From: Desulforhopalus sp.
GTDB lineage: Bacteria > Desulfobacterota > Desulfobulbia > Desulfobulbales > Desulfocapsaceae
Assembly: GCA_030247675.1 (NCBI GenBank)
Contig: JAOTRX010000003.1
Span: 62,001 to 126,000 of the forward strand
DNA length: 64,000 nucleotides
Direction of reading: 5' to 3'
The translations under genes and the position numbers were made by a program. The notes under the pieces were generated by a model. The model did no database searches. It was not told where the DNA came from and was given only the letters and a program-made list of their open reading frames with translations. Positions within the stretch are counted from its first letter, which is position 1. Each line of letters begins with the position of its first letter. This document shows, in pieces, positions 46,454 through 56,923 of the stretch.

Positions 46454-47794
46454 CTAACTCTTTTTACGCATTCTCGTCATTGCCAGTTTCAAGCTGGTCT
46501 GCATACGGGTGATGGCTTCTGCAAGGGAGCCGATCTCATCCTTTGAATCGACTTCAATTTTTATATCGATCTCGCCACGACTCATACGTTCGGTAGCGTC
46601 TATAAGCGTGACGATTGGTTTGGTAATTTGTCTGGCGACCAGTGTCCACACCACAACCGCGATGGTCAAAGAGAGTACGAGAACCACCAGCAAGAGGATG
46701 GTACTTCTCATGCCCGCGGCTTCGAGTTTGGTGGTAGAATCAAGGAACTCCTCTTCAGCTGAACCAGCGCCGATCACCCAGTCCCACGGTTCAAAGTAGG
46801 TCAGACGAGCCACCTTCATCCGAGTTTGGGTTTCTCCGGGGTTTTTCCAAGGATAGTGGTGTTCGGCAATTTGGCCTGGTTTTAAGGCCTTGGCTTTTTT
46901 AATCATCTCTTGAATAAACAAGCTGCCCTTCTCGTCTTTGAGATCATTAATATTCTCGCCATCGCGTTTGCCGTGTTGTGAGATTATGTAGTTACCTTGG
47001 CTATCAAGAACCCAGGCGTAGCCGGTCTTACCTACAATAGTGCTCATGATTGACTGCCTGAGACTTGTAACACTTTCCAGCGGAATACCGACGTAAAGCA
47101 TGCCGACTATTTTATTGGCCGCATCGCGAATTGGTTCATAAGCAGTGATATACCTGGCGTTGACCACGTATGCTTTACCAACAAAGGATTCACCCTTAAG
47201 GATCTTGGCGACAACCGGATTTGGGTTTCCGTCCGGTTCGACGGCCGGAATGTAGGTGCCGATGGCGCGAGTGCCGTCTTTCTTGATGACGTTAGTGGCG
47301 ACGCGGAGCATGTCGCCGGCTGGGTTCATCCTCTGAAAGATCGTACAGGTTGTTGAAACGAGATCGCGAACCCGATCAACAACGAGAACGTTCGCCTTCG
47401 GATTGGCTACCTGGCCAAGCCAGGTATTACCAACCTTCATCATCGGCAGGTCAATGGGGGTGGGCGCTAATGAAAATTGGTTAACGGCCTCCCAGCGGAC
47501 AGTTTTGTCGTCGAAAGTGAAGCCGCCATTGGTGGTCACGACCTCGCGGGCAACGTTCAAGGCACTTTTAATATTCAAATCGTTGACGTCCTGGTGCGAT
47601 TGTACCAAGCTGTAAACGGATTTTACAATGTGATCAAGGTCGGCGTAGGCCAATTTCTTTGTCTCTGTCAGGGTGTCATCAAGCAGGACTTTGTTTTGGA
47701 CAAAGGTTATGGAGGCGATAATCAACTGCGGCAAAATCACCAGCAGACACCCCATGATAACCAGCTTGGGCTGAATCTTCATTTTCTTAAACAT
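46454..47794 (-). CDS. membrane sensor with Cache and HAMP domains but no output domain
   Basis: The 446-residue protein has a first helix (about 12-32), a long periplasmic double Cache-like sensor (about 40-360, with GKTGYAWVLDSQGNYI and a Cache_2-like part), a second helix (LLLVVLVLSLTIAVVVW, about 372-388) and a HAMP domain (about 390-440). It then ends at MRKKS. Chemoreceptors with this layout continue for about 250 residues of signalling domain. Here the stop follows the HAMP at once, with no homologous sequence visible downstream, so the protein is either a truncated receptor or a partner of another kinase. Confidence 0.82.
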   Translation of the reverse strand: MFKKMKIQPKLVIMGCLLVILPQLIIASITFVQNKVLLDDTLTETKKLAYADLDHIVKSVYSLVQSHQDVNDLNIKSALNVAREVVTTNGGFTFDDKTVRWEAVNQFSLAPTPIDLPMMKVGNTWLGQVANPKANVLVVDRVRDLVSTTCTIFQRMNPAGDMLRVATNVIKKDGTRAIGTYIPAVEPDGNPNPVVAKILKGESFVGKAYVVNARYITAYEPIRDAANKIVGMLYVGIPLESVTSLRQSIMSTIVGKTGYAWVLDSQGNYIISQHGKRDGENINDLKDEKGSLFIQEMIKKAKALKPGQIAEHHYPWKNPGETQTRMKVARLTYFEPWDWVIGAGSAEEEFLDSTTKLEAAGMRSTILLLVVLVLSLTIAVVVWTLVARQITKPIVTLIDATERMSRGEIDIKIEVDSKDEIGSLAEAITRMQTSLKLAMTRMRKKS

Positions 47795-48164
47795 GGATTT
47801 CCGATCCTCTTAAAATGTTTTTGATTATGTACAATGATCAGCCTTTATCTCGAACGGGCTATCACTGCTGGCCGTCCTGTTCCATTGAGTCAGCCACAAA
47901 GGTTTGTCTGCTCCGGCCGAGGATATCGGGCTCATGCACATCATCAGCAGGGTGCTGAGACTACGGTAAACAGCCGGTTTGGCAAAGGTCTTGATCTGCC
48001 GGAAGGCCTTTTGTCTCGATAAAAAGCCTTTGAGTGCCTTGGAAATTCATATCTTGCTAGAGAAAAATCAATTTCGTAAAGGAACTTTTCCCCGTGTGGA
48101 GACCCAACTCTTTTGTCCCTGGAAAATTATCACATTACGGGCTTGAAAAGCAAGGTTTCCGTGC
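47795..48164. other. intergenic region, no gene seen
   Basis: About 370 bases between the histidine kinase stop and the Cache-HAMP start, both leftward. AGAGGATCGG lies before the Cache-HAMP ATG. No promoter or repeat was recognised. Confidence 0.4.
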
Positions 48165-51155
48165 TCAGTTGCCAAAGAACAGTTGGGTGGAGGGTGGTTT
48201 TGCCACTGGGCCGCAAAGGGCAGCTTTGACTGCCATTCCAAGTTGTTCCAGAGTAAACGGCTTTTGCAGGAAAATGCTAATCCCGAGGACTTGCATTTCC
48301 TTAAACCGCTCAGGTTGCGAGTAACCACTTGTAATGAGGACATTTATTTCAGATAAGGCGGCCATCATCTCCGGGTATGTCTCCAGCCCATCCGGGTCTC
48401 CACCGGGCAGGATCATGTCGAGAACGACAAGGTCAACAGGTTGCTCCTCGATTATCCGCAGGGCCTCATTGCCACCGCCTGCGGTATGCACGGTGTATCC
48501 AAGTTTTCTCAGCATATTTGCTGCGATATTAAGATGTTCCGGGTCATTGTCAACTATCAGAATGGTCTCTGAGCCGAGATAGTCTTCCAGCACCACGCGC
48601 TGTTGTGGGAGTTGGAAATGTTCTTCGGTTGCGGGCAGATAGATGGTCAGCGTAGTACCTTGCCCTTCCTCGCTGTGGATATTCAGATAGCCGTTATGAT
48701 CCTTGATAGTGGCCCAAATTATTGTCATGCCAAGACCTGTGCCGCTTTTTGCTGTTGTCTTCCGGGTAAAAAATGGTTCGAAGATTTTGGGCAGATCGGC
48801 CTGGGGGATGCCTATGCCGGTATCAGTGACCGAAAGGCAAATATATTGACCCGAGGGAATGGGTTCGTAGCCATGGAGGGGTGTAGCGAGAGAGATATTG
48901 TCTGTTGAGATGACAATCTTGCCGCCGGCAGGCATCGCCTCCATCCCATTGTGCAACAGATTCATAACGACCTTGGAGAGGTGGACGGCCGAGCCGTTAA
49001 TGTTCATCAAGTCCCTGTTAAGATCGGTGAGCACCGTGATCTTCGGATATCGCGCTTGAAGCTGTTGGTATTCCGCCGATTCGAGGTAATCCGTAATGAT
49101 ACGGTTCATATTGCTGATCTCGGGAATAAGGACATTTCTCCTCGCCAGGCTCAATAGATCCTGAACAATTGCTGCAGCTTTCTTGCCCGACTTTTGAATA
49201 GTGGCTATCTTGCTGTGCAGCGGGTTATCCCGGGGTATTTCGAGGAGCAGCAGATCCGGGTAGCTGACCAGGCCGCTGAGGATGTTGTTCAGATCGGGGG
49301 CGATACCGGCCGCCAAGTTGCCGATCACCTCCATCTTTTGTGCCTGGAGGAGTTGCAGTTCGAGTCTCTTTCGGTCGGTAATATCCTTGGCAATTCCCTG
49401 GGTGCCAATAAATCCATGGGTGTGAGGAGGATTGCTTTGGTAGAGACCTTCTGTGGAAACACTGAAAAACCGGTAATCTTGCTCGCTTTTCGCGTCAGGC
49501 CCATTGAACAGCAGCCGGACCTCTAGATTGTAGGTCGCCCGGTCGCCGGTTCTCCGTTCGTTTATACGAAAGCGAGCCCTTTCTCTATCCTGTGGGGCAA
49601 TATGGGAAAAGATCGAACTGCCAAGAAAAGTCTCATGTGAATTTGAGTATTTACATATCGCTGGGCTGATAAAGACAATGTTTCCCTGGGCGTCCAGCCG
49701 AAAAATAATGTCTGGAATGGTATGGAGAATCGAACGGAGGTTTGATTCACTGGATTGCAGCAGGAGGATCGTCATGTCTGTCTCCGCCATGGCCTGCAGT
49801 TGAAAATAGCGAAACTTGAGGGTGATTAACAGCAAACTGTTGATAAAGAGAACGGCGGTAGGCAGGAGCGGTGAAAAGAGCTGCCCTGTTGTTTGAAAAA
49901 GTACGTGTGTTGCTCCCCAGCTTGTCACCGCTGCCAGCAAAGAGAAACCAACCGTCAAGAGAGTTGGTGCCTTGGCTGCAAGCATCGCAAGAACCAGACT
50001 GAGAATTAGGCTCAGGGCGGCTTCGTAAAAGGGAAAGGTTGGATGACGAACGGTCTGGACCTTGGCAGCCAGACTGCGAATGGCCGCGGCATGGAGATCA
50101 AGAAGATTCTCGGTTAAAGAATAGGGGGTCGGATACCCTTGCGCAAGACCGGAAACCGTTGATCCGACTAAAACAATCTTTCCTTGTAAGTTTTTGGAGG
50201 ATACTTTGTCGCCGAGGATATCCGCCGCGGAAAAATGGGGCGGCCGGATTGACCCTGGTGGTCCGAGAAGGATATTGCCATGGCTGTCCATGGCAATGCG
50301 AAGATCCGCAAGATGCAGGCGAGGTTGGAGTTTGTCGTTGAACTCCACGGTGAGGTTCGGCTGGTTATAAAGTTGCAGCAAAACCGCGAGGGCAAAGGAG
50401 GGATAGAGCCGGTTATGGTCACCGTAGCGGATCAAGAGGGGTAAGCGGCGCAACACCCCATCGTCGTCTGGTGCCCCGTTGAGAAAGCCGGCGGATGGCG
50501 CCGCCTTGGTCAGGGGATGGTAATTGCAGAGGACGCCGGTGGCTTGGTAGAAAACATCATCGGGCATTGATCCTTTGCTTGGTGGTTTGCGGGACACCGC
50601 GACATCCGGTATCGGGCAATCAACCGATTTGCCTTTCTCGACCTCACTGAACAAGAACTCGTAACCTAGGACAAAGGGGCCACCGGCAAGACTTCCGGCG
50701 AGATAGGCGTCGTGATCGAGGCGCTCCGCTGGAGCCCTTGACGGGTCGGTGAGAGCGATAAAGCCGCCGGAAGATTCTAGTAAATGCGCCGGCGAGGTTC
50801 TGTCACGTTCAGGAAAGATCACGTTGATGCCGATACTTACCGCTCCAGACTCTTGTATCCTTTTGAGAAGCTTGGCAAAAAGATCGCGCGGCCAGGGCCA
50901 TTGACCGTGTTGATTGAGACTCGCTTCGTCTATTACGACGATGACGATGTCAACTTCTCCTGGTGGTGCCTTGGTAGCCTTAACAATCAGGTCCGTTGAG
51001 GTGTTGGTGAGATGGCGGATGGTCCTGGTGGGAAAGAGATAGGCTGTTGCCAGGGAAAGTGCCAGGATGGCACCTGTCACGAGCAGTATTCGTTGCAAAT
51101 CCCATTTTTTCGAGGAGGAGGGACGGGCTGCTGGTGTTGGTAAGGTGTTCACCAT
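48165..51155 (-). CDS. CHASE2-PAS hybrid histidine kinase with receiver; phosphoacceptor His replaced
   Basis: The 996-residue protein starts with a membrane helix and a large periplasmic CHASE2 domain (about 45-360), then three hydrophobic helices (about 375-440), a PAS domain (about 465-590), a HisKA-HATPase core (about 600-860) and a receiver (about 870-985). HATPase boxes are intact (NLLHNGMEAMP, DTGIGIP, GTGLGM). The H-box reads GNLAAGIAPDLNNILSGL, with Pro620 (CCC at 49296-49298) where His is expected. The receiver has VVLDMILP. It is last after fecR-like and ompA-like genes. Confidence 0.85.
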   Translation of the reverse strand: MVNTLPTPAARPSSSKKWDLQRILLVTGAILALSLATAYLFPTRTIRHLTNTSTDLIVKATKAPPGEVDIVIVVIDEASLNQHGQWPWPRDLFAKLLKRIQESGAVSIGINVIFPERDRTSPAHLLESSGGFIALTDPSRAPAERLDHDAYLAGSLAGGPFVLGYEFLFSEVEKGKSVDCPIPDVAVSRKPPSKGSMPDDVFYQATGVLCNYHPLTKAAPSAGFLNGAPDDDGVLRRLPLLIRYGDHNRLYPSFALAVLLQLYNQPNLTVEFNDKLQPRLHLADLRIAMDSHGNILLGPPGSIRPPHFSAADILGDKVSSKNLQGKIVLVGSTVSGLAQGYPTPYSLTENLLDLHAAAIRSLAAKVQTVRHPTFPFYEAALSLILSLVLAMLAAKAPTLLTVGFSLLAAVTSWGATHVLFQTTGQLFSPLLPTAVLFINSLLLITLKFRYFQLQAMAETDMTILLLQSSESNLRSILHTIPDIIFRLDAQGNIVFISPAICKYSNSHETFLGSSIFSHIAPQDRERARFRINERRTGDRATYNLEVRLLFNGPDAKSEQDYRFFSVSTEGLYQSNPPHTHGFIGTQGIAKDITDRKRLELQLLQAQKMEVIGNLAAGIAPDLNNILSGLVSYPDLLLLEIPRDNPLHSKIATIQKSGKKAAAIVQDLLSLARRNVLIPEISNMNRIITDYLESAEYQQLQARYPKITVLTDLNRDLMNINGSAVHLSKVVMNLLHNGMEAMPAGGKIVISTDNISLATPLHGYEPIPSGQYICLSVTDTGIGIPQADLPKIFEPFFTRKTTAKSGTGLGMTIIWATIKDHNGYLNIHSEEGQGTTLTIYLPATEEHFQLPQQRVVLEDYLGSETILIVDNDPEHLNIAANMLRKLGYTVHTAGGGNEALRIIEEQPVDLVVLDMILPGGDPDGLETYPEMMAALSEINVLITSGYSQPERFKEMQVLGISIFLQKPFTLEQLGMAVKAALCGPVAKPPSTQLFFGN

Positions 51156-51205
51156 TGACTGGAATCCGGGCCAAGGCCTTGCTTAGAATGTTGAGTGGTC
51201 TGCCA

Positions 51206-51811
51206 TTACTTAACGACGACCTCAACCCGGCGATTTTTTGGTTCGGAAACATTGTCAGCGGTTTTCACCAGAGGGTTTTCCTCGCCGTGCGATGTGCAGA
51301 TGATGTTCTCCGGCTGGATCCCTTGTTGTGTCAAAATATCACTGACCGCCTGGGCTCTCTCTTTTGATAGGCGCAAATTGAATTCACGGTCGCCATCCGT
51401 GTCGGAATGGCCGATAACACTGATTGCGTGAGAATTGTTCTCGGAAATTGTCTGGAGGATTCGCCGCAGTATCGCTTCTGATTCGGCGGTCAGATTGGTT
51501 GAACCCTTTTGGAAATAGAGGAGAAAATGCTCCGGCTGTTTCGGCAGCGTTGCCAGGACAACCGAAAACTGATCGGCGATCTGCTGCTCCGGCATCGTTT
51601 CCGTTTTGCCAGGGCTGGATTGCCGCCCGGCTACATGTGTGGCCTGGGCGGCCTGATTCATGGTAACCGATCCGGCGTCGTTGGAGACGGTAAGGTGTCC
51701 CACTTGGCCGTCAGGATCGGGTAACAGGACGACGGTAGTTTTTTGCGCACATCCACACAACACGAAGAGGATACTGCCTATGAATACAGCTGTTAAGGAT
51801 CGATTTATCAT
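51206..51811 (-). CDS. OmpA-family lipoprotein
   Basis: The 201-residue protein has a lipoprotein signal with lipobox LCGC (Cys about 21) and a C-terminal OmpA-like peptidoglycan-binding domain (about 90-200): YFQKGSTNLTAESEAILRR, GHSDTDGDREFNLRLSKERA and NRRVEVVVK. It lies between the FecR-domain gene (43 bases) and the CHASE2 kinase gene (50 bases), a set that is probably one operon sensing the envelope. Confidence 0.88.
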   Translation of the reverse strand: MINRSLTAVFIGSILFVLCGCAQKTTVVLLPDPDGQVGHLTVSNDAGSVTMNQAAQATHVAGRQSSPGKTETMPEQQIADQFSVVLATLPKQPEHFLLYFQKGSTNLTAESEAILRRILQTISENNSHAISVIGHSDTDGDREFNLRLSKERAQAVSDILTQQGIQPENIICTSHGEENPLVKTADNVSEPKNRRVEVVVK

Positions 51812-51854
51812 GGGATGGCGCCAGAATTGGTTGGGGATCCGAAGGCAAGATCGG

Positions 51855-52301
51855 TCAGTCGACTTTTACCAGGAATTTGGTTCCCCGTACGCCAAGTGTT
51901 GCTTCCGGGGTTTCAAATGTGACATTTTTTGGGGCCAGTTTGGCGATCTGACCGGTAACAAAACAAAAGGTTCCCTTGACAAGGCGAGTAATGAGGGAAA
52001 GTTTCTTGTCTACGGGATCAAAAAGGAAATTTGCAATTGCCATCTCGCTGTTCGGCCCAAGGGACACCACTGTGTCGTCCTCAAAGATAATACCCGCCGA
52101 GCTTGCCTTGCCGGTCTTGATAGTGTCTCCTTGACCAATCTTCATATTTGCCAGGGCTGGCAGGGTCATTTGGGTGTTAATGAGAAAGACCTCGCCGGAT
52201 ACCGTCTTGATGATGCCTATGGATTCAGAAGCGGCCTGGCAGCTGACGGTACTCAACAGGATGGTGGTAAGAAGGAGGAAAAAGATCCGGCAGATTTTCA
52301 T
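51855..52301 (-). CDS. exported FecR-domain protein
   Basis: The 148-residue protein has a signal peptide with SCQA (about 1-24) and a single FecR domain: TVSGEVFLI, IGQGDTIKTGKASSAGIIFEDDTVVSLGPNS and ETPEATLGVRGTKFLVKVD. Such small periplasmic FecR proteins are found beside CHASE2 proteins in many bacteria and probably act as sensors or adaptors. It is the first gene of the three-gene operon. Confidence 0.9.
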   Translation of the reverse strand: MKICRIFFLLLTTILLSTVSCQAASESIGIIKTVSGEVFLINTQMTLPALANMKIGQGDTIKTGKASSAGIIFEDDTVVSLGPNSEMAIANFLFDPVDKKLSLITRLVKGTFCFVTGQIAKLAPKNVTFETPEATLGVRGTKFLVKVD

Positions 52302-52651
52302 GATCGATTACCTTGTCGAGTTGATTTGCTAATTGAGAAATCGTAGCATAAAAGGTGGCAGAAAGGAAAAGAAAAGACATCTTTCGGATTATGTTGGTAA
52401 GACCATTGGCAGGCGTAATTTTTCTGGAGGCGCTTATTTGGCCGAAATGCCTTTATTCTAGCTTTTTTTACCATTATTTTTTAAAACACCGGCATAATCT
52501 CGTGATCGACTATGAAATTCGGACGAGATGGTTCATATTTTGTCAGGAACAAAATGTATGCCATGGGATTGGTGGCTTTGCCGGTAATGCCGATGAAGCG
52601 CCTTAGACCCTGGCTTTTTTACTTTCAGCTATTACTTAACCGGAGGACACA
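52302..52651. other. intergenic region with divergent promoters
   Basis: About 350 bases between the fecR-like gene and the transketolase-family gene, which point apart. The stretch 52450-52500 is AT-rich. CCGGAGGA lies six bases before the transketolase ATG. No firm promoter was identified. Confidence 0.4.
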
Positions 52652-54544
52652 ATGGTTTTTCCTATAAATTTACAAGAATACACGCCGCTACAGTTCGATA
52701 TACGACAAGCAGAGCTGAGTGCAGAACAGCGGCGAATATTAGCTTGCAATATTCAGCTGGTTCGTGACTGCCTGGTATTCTTCACGGCCATGGCCAATGT
52801 CAAGGGACTTGGCGGACATACCGGCGGTGCCTTCGATATTGTTCCGGAGGTCTTGATTATCGACGGTTTTATGAAGGGATCGGCATCTCTTCATCCAGTC
52901 TATTTTGACGAGGCAGGGCACCGGGTAGCCATCCAGTATGTCATGGCCGTTCTCAATGGGCATAAGAAACCCGAATCCTTGCTTCACTACCGCGAATATG
53001 GTCATGGTTTCTACGGTCATCCGGAGCGCGATGAACAACACGGGGTGTTTTTCTCCTCGGGCCGGCTTGGGCACCTGTGGAGTTACGTCAATGGTGTCGC
53101 CGAGGCGGACAGGTCGAAGACCGTCATCATGTTCGGCAGCGACGGTTCGCAGATGGAAGGTGACAATGCCGAGGCGGCCCGTTATGCGGTGGCCCGCAAG
53201 CTCAAGGTGAAATTGATAATTGATGATAATGATGTCACCATTGCCGGGCATCCCAGCGAGTACATGAAAGGCTACGATGTGGCGCGTACTCTCGCCGGAC
53301 AGGGACTCACCGTCAATGTCGGTGATGGTGAGGATATCAATGTTCTCTACAGCCGAATCCAGCAGGCACTGGTTGCCGATGGCCCGGTGGCTCTTGTCAA
53401 CAAGCGGCCGATGGCTGTTGGTGTCCCTGGCATCGAAGGCTCGCCGAAAGGCCATGACGTCATTGCCGTCAATCTGGCGGTTGATTACCTTACCGGTCGC
53501 GGCCTGATGGAGGCAGTCGAGATGCTGCAGACCTATGCGGTTAAGAAAACCAAGGTAACCTACCTCGGCAGCACTCCGGAAACCGGCAAGGTACGGGATG
53601 ATTTTGGCAAAGTGGTCTGTGAAATTCTCGATTCCATGGACAACCCAGCGGCAAAAGTTCTGGTGGTTGACTCCGATCTCGAGGGTTCCTGCGGCCTGCA
53701 CCATATCCGCAAAAAACATCCGGAGGTGTATGTTCACGGCGGGATAATGGAGCGCAACAACTATTCGGTAGCGGCCGGTTTTGGCTCAGAACCGGGGAGG
53801 CAGGGGATCTTCGGGACCTTTGCCGCTTTCCTTGAGATGGTTGTCTCGGAGATAACCATGGCCCGTCTCAATCGCGCCAATGTTCTCGCCCATTTTTCCC
53901 ATTCCGGAATCGACGACATGGCCGACAACACCTGTCATTTCGGCATTAACAATTTCTTTGCCGACAATGCGGTTGCCGAGAAAGACTGTACTCGCCTGTA
54001 CTTTCCCGCAGACGCCCTGCAACTGCGGGCAATGCTTAAAAAGGTATTTACTGACGAGGGCCTCCGTTTCATCTTTTCGACACGTTCAGCAACCCCGTAT
54101 CTCCTTACCGAGGGTGGTGAAAAGATCTTTGGCGAAGGCTATGAATTCCAGCCTGGCAAAGACGAGATCATTCGTGAGGGCAAAGATGGGTATCTCGTCA
54201 GTTACGGGGAGATGACCTACCGCTGTCTTGATGCGGTTATGCAGCTGCGCAGCCGTGGCCTTGAGCTGGGGTTGATCAACAAGCCCACCCTCAATGTTGT
54301 TGATGAAGAGATCCTTGCCAAAGTGGGAAGAAGCCCTCTGGTGATGGTCGTGGAAAGCCAGAACAGTAAGACCGGGTTGGGTATTCGCTTCGGTACCTGG
54401 CTCCTCGAAAGAGGTTTGCACCCGCGGTATGCATATTTGGGAACGAGCAAAATAGGTCAGGGGGGGATTGATGAACAATTGCCTCACCAAGGGCTAGATG
54501 TTCAGGATATCATCAAGAAAATTCTCACATCTTCAGTAAGTTGA
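52652..54544 (+). CDS. transketolase-family enzyme, divergent
   Basis: The 630-residue protein has thiamine diphosphate-binding, pyrimidine and C-terminal domains of transketolase. Seen are GLGGHTGGAFDI near 50 (canonical enzymes have SGHPG), the TPP motif GSDGSQMEGDN...IIDDND (about 168-195, in place of GDG...NN), and a pyrimidine part with EVYVHGGIMERNNYSVAAGF. It differs in many positions from ordinary pentose-phosphate transketolases, so the substrate may be different. It is a single-gene unit preceded by CCGGAGGA. Confidence 0.78.
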   Translation: MVFPINLQEYTPLQFDIRQAELSAEQRRILACNIQLVRDCLVFFTAMANVKGLGGHTGGAFDIVPEVLIIDGFMKGSASLHPVYFDEAGHRVAIQYVMAVLNGHKKPESLLHYREYGHGFYGHPERDEQHGVFFSSGRLGHLWSYVNGVAEADRSKTVIMFGSDGSQMEGDNAEAARYAVARKLKVKLIIDDNDVTIAGHPSEYMKGYDVARTLAGQGLTVNVGDGEDINVLYSRIQQALVADGPVALVNKRPMAVGVPGIEGSPKGHDVIAVNLAVDYLTGRGLMEAVEMLQTYAVKKTKVTYLGSTPETGKVRDDFGKVVCEILDSMDNPAAKVLVVDSDLEGSCGLHHIRKKHPEVYVHGGIMERNNYSVAAGFGSEPGRQGIFGTFAAFLEMVVSEITMARLNRANVLAHFSHSGIDDMADNTCHFGINNFFADNAVAEKDCTRLYFPADALQLRAMLKKVFTDEGLRFIFSTRSATPYLLTEGGEKIFGEGYEFQPGKDEIIREGKDGYLVSYGEMTYRCLDAVMQLRSRGLELGLINKPTLNVVDEEILAKVGRSPLVMVVESQNSKTGLGIRFGTWLLERGLHPRYAYLGTSKIGQGGIDEQLPHQGLDVQDIIKKILTSSVS

Positions 54545-54703
54545 TCAAAAAAGTTGCAAGGAATGTTGGATTCAGGTTACTCTGATTCAGTGATTTTAGC
54601 GGTCTCGGCAAGAAGATTGTGGTTGTACAGGTGGTGATCCGGCAGCATTGCTGGGAACAGCTTGTCTGCTTTCAAGGACAGTAACAGAAATTATGGAGAC
54701 GTA

Positions 54704-56851
54704 ATGGACGGAAAAACAGAATCGCTCGGAATAGTGCAAAGCAGTGCCAGTTCACAATTTACTGGACGCCAGAAGATTCGAGGTAGACTGTTATGGGCGT
54801 TTATGTCGCTGATCGCCCTTACCTTTGTGATAATCACCATTGCCTTGATCTCACAGACCCACACGCAGAAAAAGCTTGTCGAGGTGGTGGAGGTGCAAAG
54901 CAAGATCGCTCGCTTGGCTCTGGCCACGGAGAACACCCTGCGTGTCATGCAGCGCTATGAAAAGGATTTTCTCCTGAATTATGAAGGGAAAGGTGTTCGT
55001 GATGCCAAGGAATTGTATCTGAACCGGTTTGTTATTCTTGGCGGCGAGGCGGCCAGCAACTTGTTCCAGATTCAACAGCTGGTGAAAACGCAGCAGCAGG
55101 TTGAGACTGCTCAGAAGGCTACCGACGCCATCAACGCTTATAAAACTGCCTTCGTGGCTACCGCCAACACCCTTGAGCTTCGCTATGAGAAAGAACAAGG
55201 AGAATTTGCCAAGTTGCGAAAGAGTCTTGAAAGCATTGGGTCGATGGTTGTTGCCTTGAATTATTCTCCTCTGCAGCATAGCTATTACAATTTTAGTACC
55301 GCCGTGCGAGACTTCCTCATTGTCCCTGAAGGGGAATTTGTCGCGGCTGTGCAAGAGGGACGGACCGCAATCGGTCATCTTGTCGAAACATTGGCAATAA
55401 ACGCCCAGGCTAAAGCAAAATTGTCCGAACAACTCGGGGAGTTCGACAAGCTCTTCCTGGAGATCGGCAATACCAGCGCTGCCATTGCCGCGCAACTGGT
55501 CGCCACTCAGGAAGAAGTTAAGAAAGTGGAACCGGCAATCCGATACTTTGTCGATGCTGTCGTCATCAACGAAGCAGGGGCAGTTGATGACGCGGAGAAG
55601 ACCTTCTCCATGGCATTGCCCGCTGTGTTGGTTGTTGCCCTCATCTCAATTCTCTTGGCACTGTACATGGCAAAGAGGCTGTCGCGAGGCTTGACCGACC
55701 AAATGGCTCATATCGTTGAAATTATAGAGGAAATTGATAAAGGAAATTTCGCGGCACGGACCGATCTGGTAAATGATGATGAGCTCGGGCTTATGGCTAA
55801 CAAACTGAATGGCATGCTCGATAATATTACGGTTTTGATCCAGAGCCAGGAAGAGCGCGAAACCATCCAGGAATCAATTATGAAGCTCCTTGAGGATATT
55901 AGTGCCCTGACCGATGGTGATTTTACCGGTCGTGCCGAGGTGACCGAGGATATGACCGGCGCTATTGCCGACTCCTTCAATGCCATGGCTGACCAGTTCT
56001 CCGACATCATCAGTAAGGTTAAGGTGGCAACCGAATCGGTTGACACCACATCCGAGCAGGTTGCCCAGCAGACCATGACCCTTGCCCAGAAGAATATGCA
56101 GCAGGTGAAGGGGGTTACCGGTGCGGTTGAGGCTATCGAAAGTATGGCCCAATCGATTCGGGAGGTTGCTGCGAATGCCCAGAGGTCAGCGGCGGTTTCC
56201 CGTCAATCGCGAGTGAACGCGCAGGAAGGTGCCCAGGCGGTTACTGAGACCACCAAAGCTATGGCGGAACTTCGTGAACAGATCAATGAAACTGCCCGAT
56301 CAATTAAACGACTTGGTGAGAGCTCTCTGGAGATTGGTAATATCGTACAGATCATCGATGATATCGCCGACAGGACCTCCATTCTTGCCTTGAACGCATC
56401 CATCCAGGCGGCCATGGCCGGTGAGGCTGGCCACGGATTCGCGGTAGTTGCCGACGAGGTTCAGCGTCTGGCGGATAGTTCGAGTAACTCAACCAAACAG
56501 ATCGAGGTGCTGGTTAAGAGTATTCAGAACGAAATTAAAGAGGTTAGTAACCGTATCGACGAAGGTATCAGCAAGGTTGTCCAGGGCTCAAAACTTGCCG
56601 ATGGAGCCCATGCCAAGCTCCAGGAAATTGAGAAAGTATCCAATGATCTCGCAGAGTTGGTTGAGGCAATCACCGCAGCTACCACAGACCAGGTACGGGC
56701 CTCGGAGACCATTTCACAGACCATGAAGGAGGTTGGTGAGATCAGCCGGGAATCATCGCTTTCATCACAAGATACTGCTACATCGATGAATGTCTTGAAT
56801 AGAACGGCCCGGGATCTCCGTTCGGCGGTTGAGATCTTTAATGTTGGCTAG
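54704..56851 (+). CDS. methyl-accepting chemotaxis protein, PilJ-like
   Basis: The 715-residue receptor has a membrane helix at about 29-52, a long helical periplasmic sensor (about 55-300), a second helix (about 301-325), a HAMP and a second HAMP-like helical stretch (about 330-455), and the signalling domain (about 470-715). The tip [20 protein letters not shown] is very close to PilJ, the receptor of type IV pilus Chp systems. GGAG lies five bases before ATG 54704. It starts the chemosensory cluster. Confidence 0.88.
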   Translation: MDGKTESLGIVQSSASSQFTGRQKIRGRLLWAFMSLIALTFVIITIALISQTHTQKKLVEVVEVQSKIARLALATENTLRVMQRYEKDFLLNYEGKGVRDAKELYLNRFVILGGEAASNLFQIQQLVKTQQQVETAQKATDAINAYKTAFVATANTLELRYEKEQGEFAKLRKSLESIGSMVVALNYSPLQHSYYNFSTAVRDFLIVPEGEFVAAVQEGRTAIGHLVETLAINAQAKAKLSEQLGEFDKLFLEIGNTSAAIAAQLVATQEEVKKVEPAIRYFVDAVVINEAGAVDDAEKTFSMALPAVLVVALISILLALYMAKRLSRGLTDQMAHIVEIIEEIDKGNFAARTDLVNDDELGLMANKLNGMLDNITVLIQSQEERETIQESIMKLLEDISALTDGDFTGRAEVTEDMTGAIADSFNAMADQFSDIISKVKVATESVDTTSEQVAQQTMTLAQKNMQQVKGVTGAVEAIESMAQSIREVAANAQRSAAVSRQSRVNAQEGAQAVTETTKAMAELREQINETARSIKRLGESSLEIGNIVQIIDDIADRTSILALNASIQAAMAGEAGHGFAVVADEVQRLADSSSNSTKQIEVLVKSIQNEIKEVSNRIDEGISKVVQGSKLADGAHAKLQEIEKVSNDLAELVEAITAATTDQVRASETISQTMKEVGEISRESSLSSQDTATSMNVLNRTARDLRSAVEIFNVG

Positions 56852-56923
56852 GGCGCAGGTGGTCTGAAAAGCAACTTTCCAGGCTAAAACTATTAGAATT
56901 TCATTCAATCGCTCAGGGGCTTT

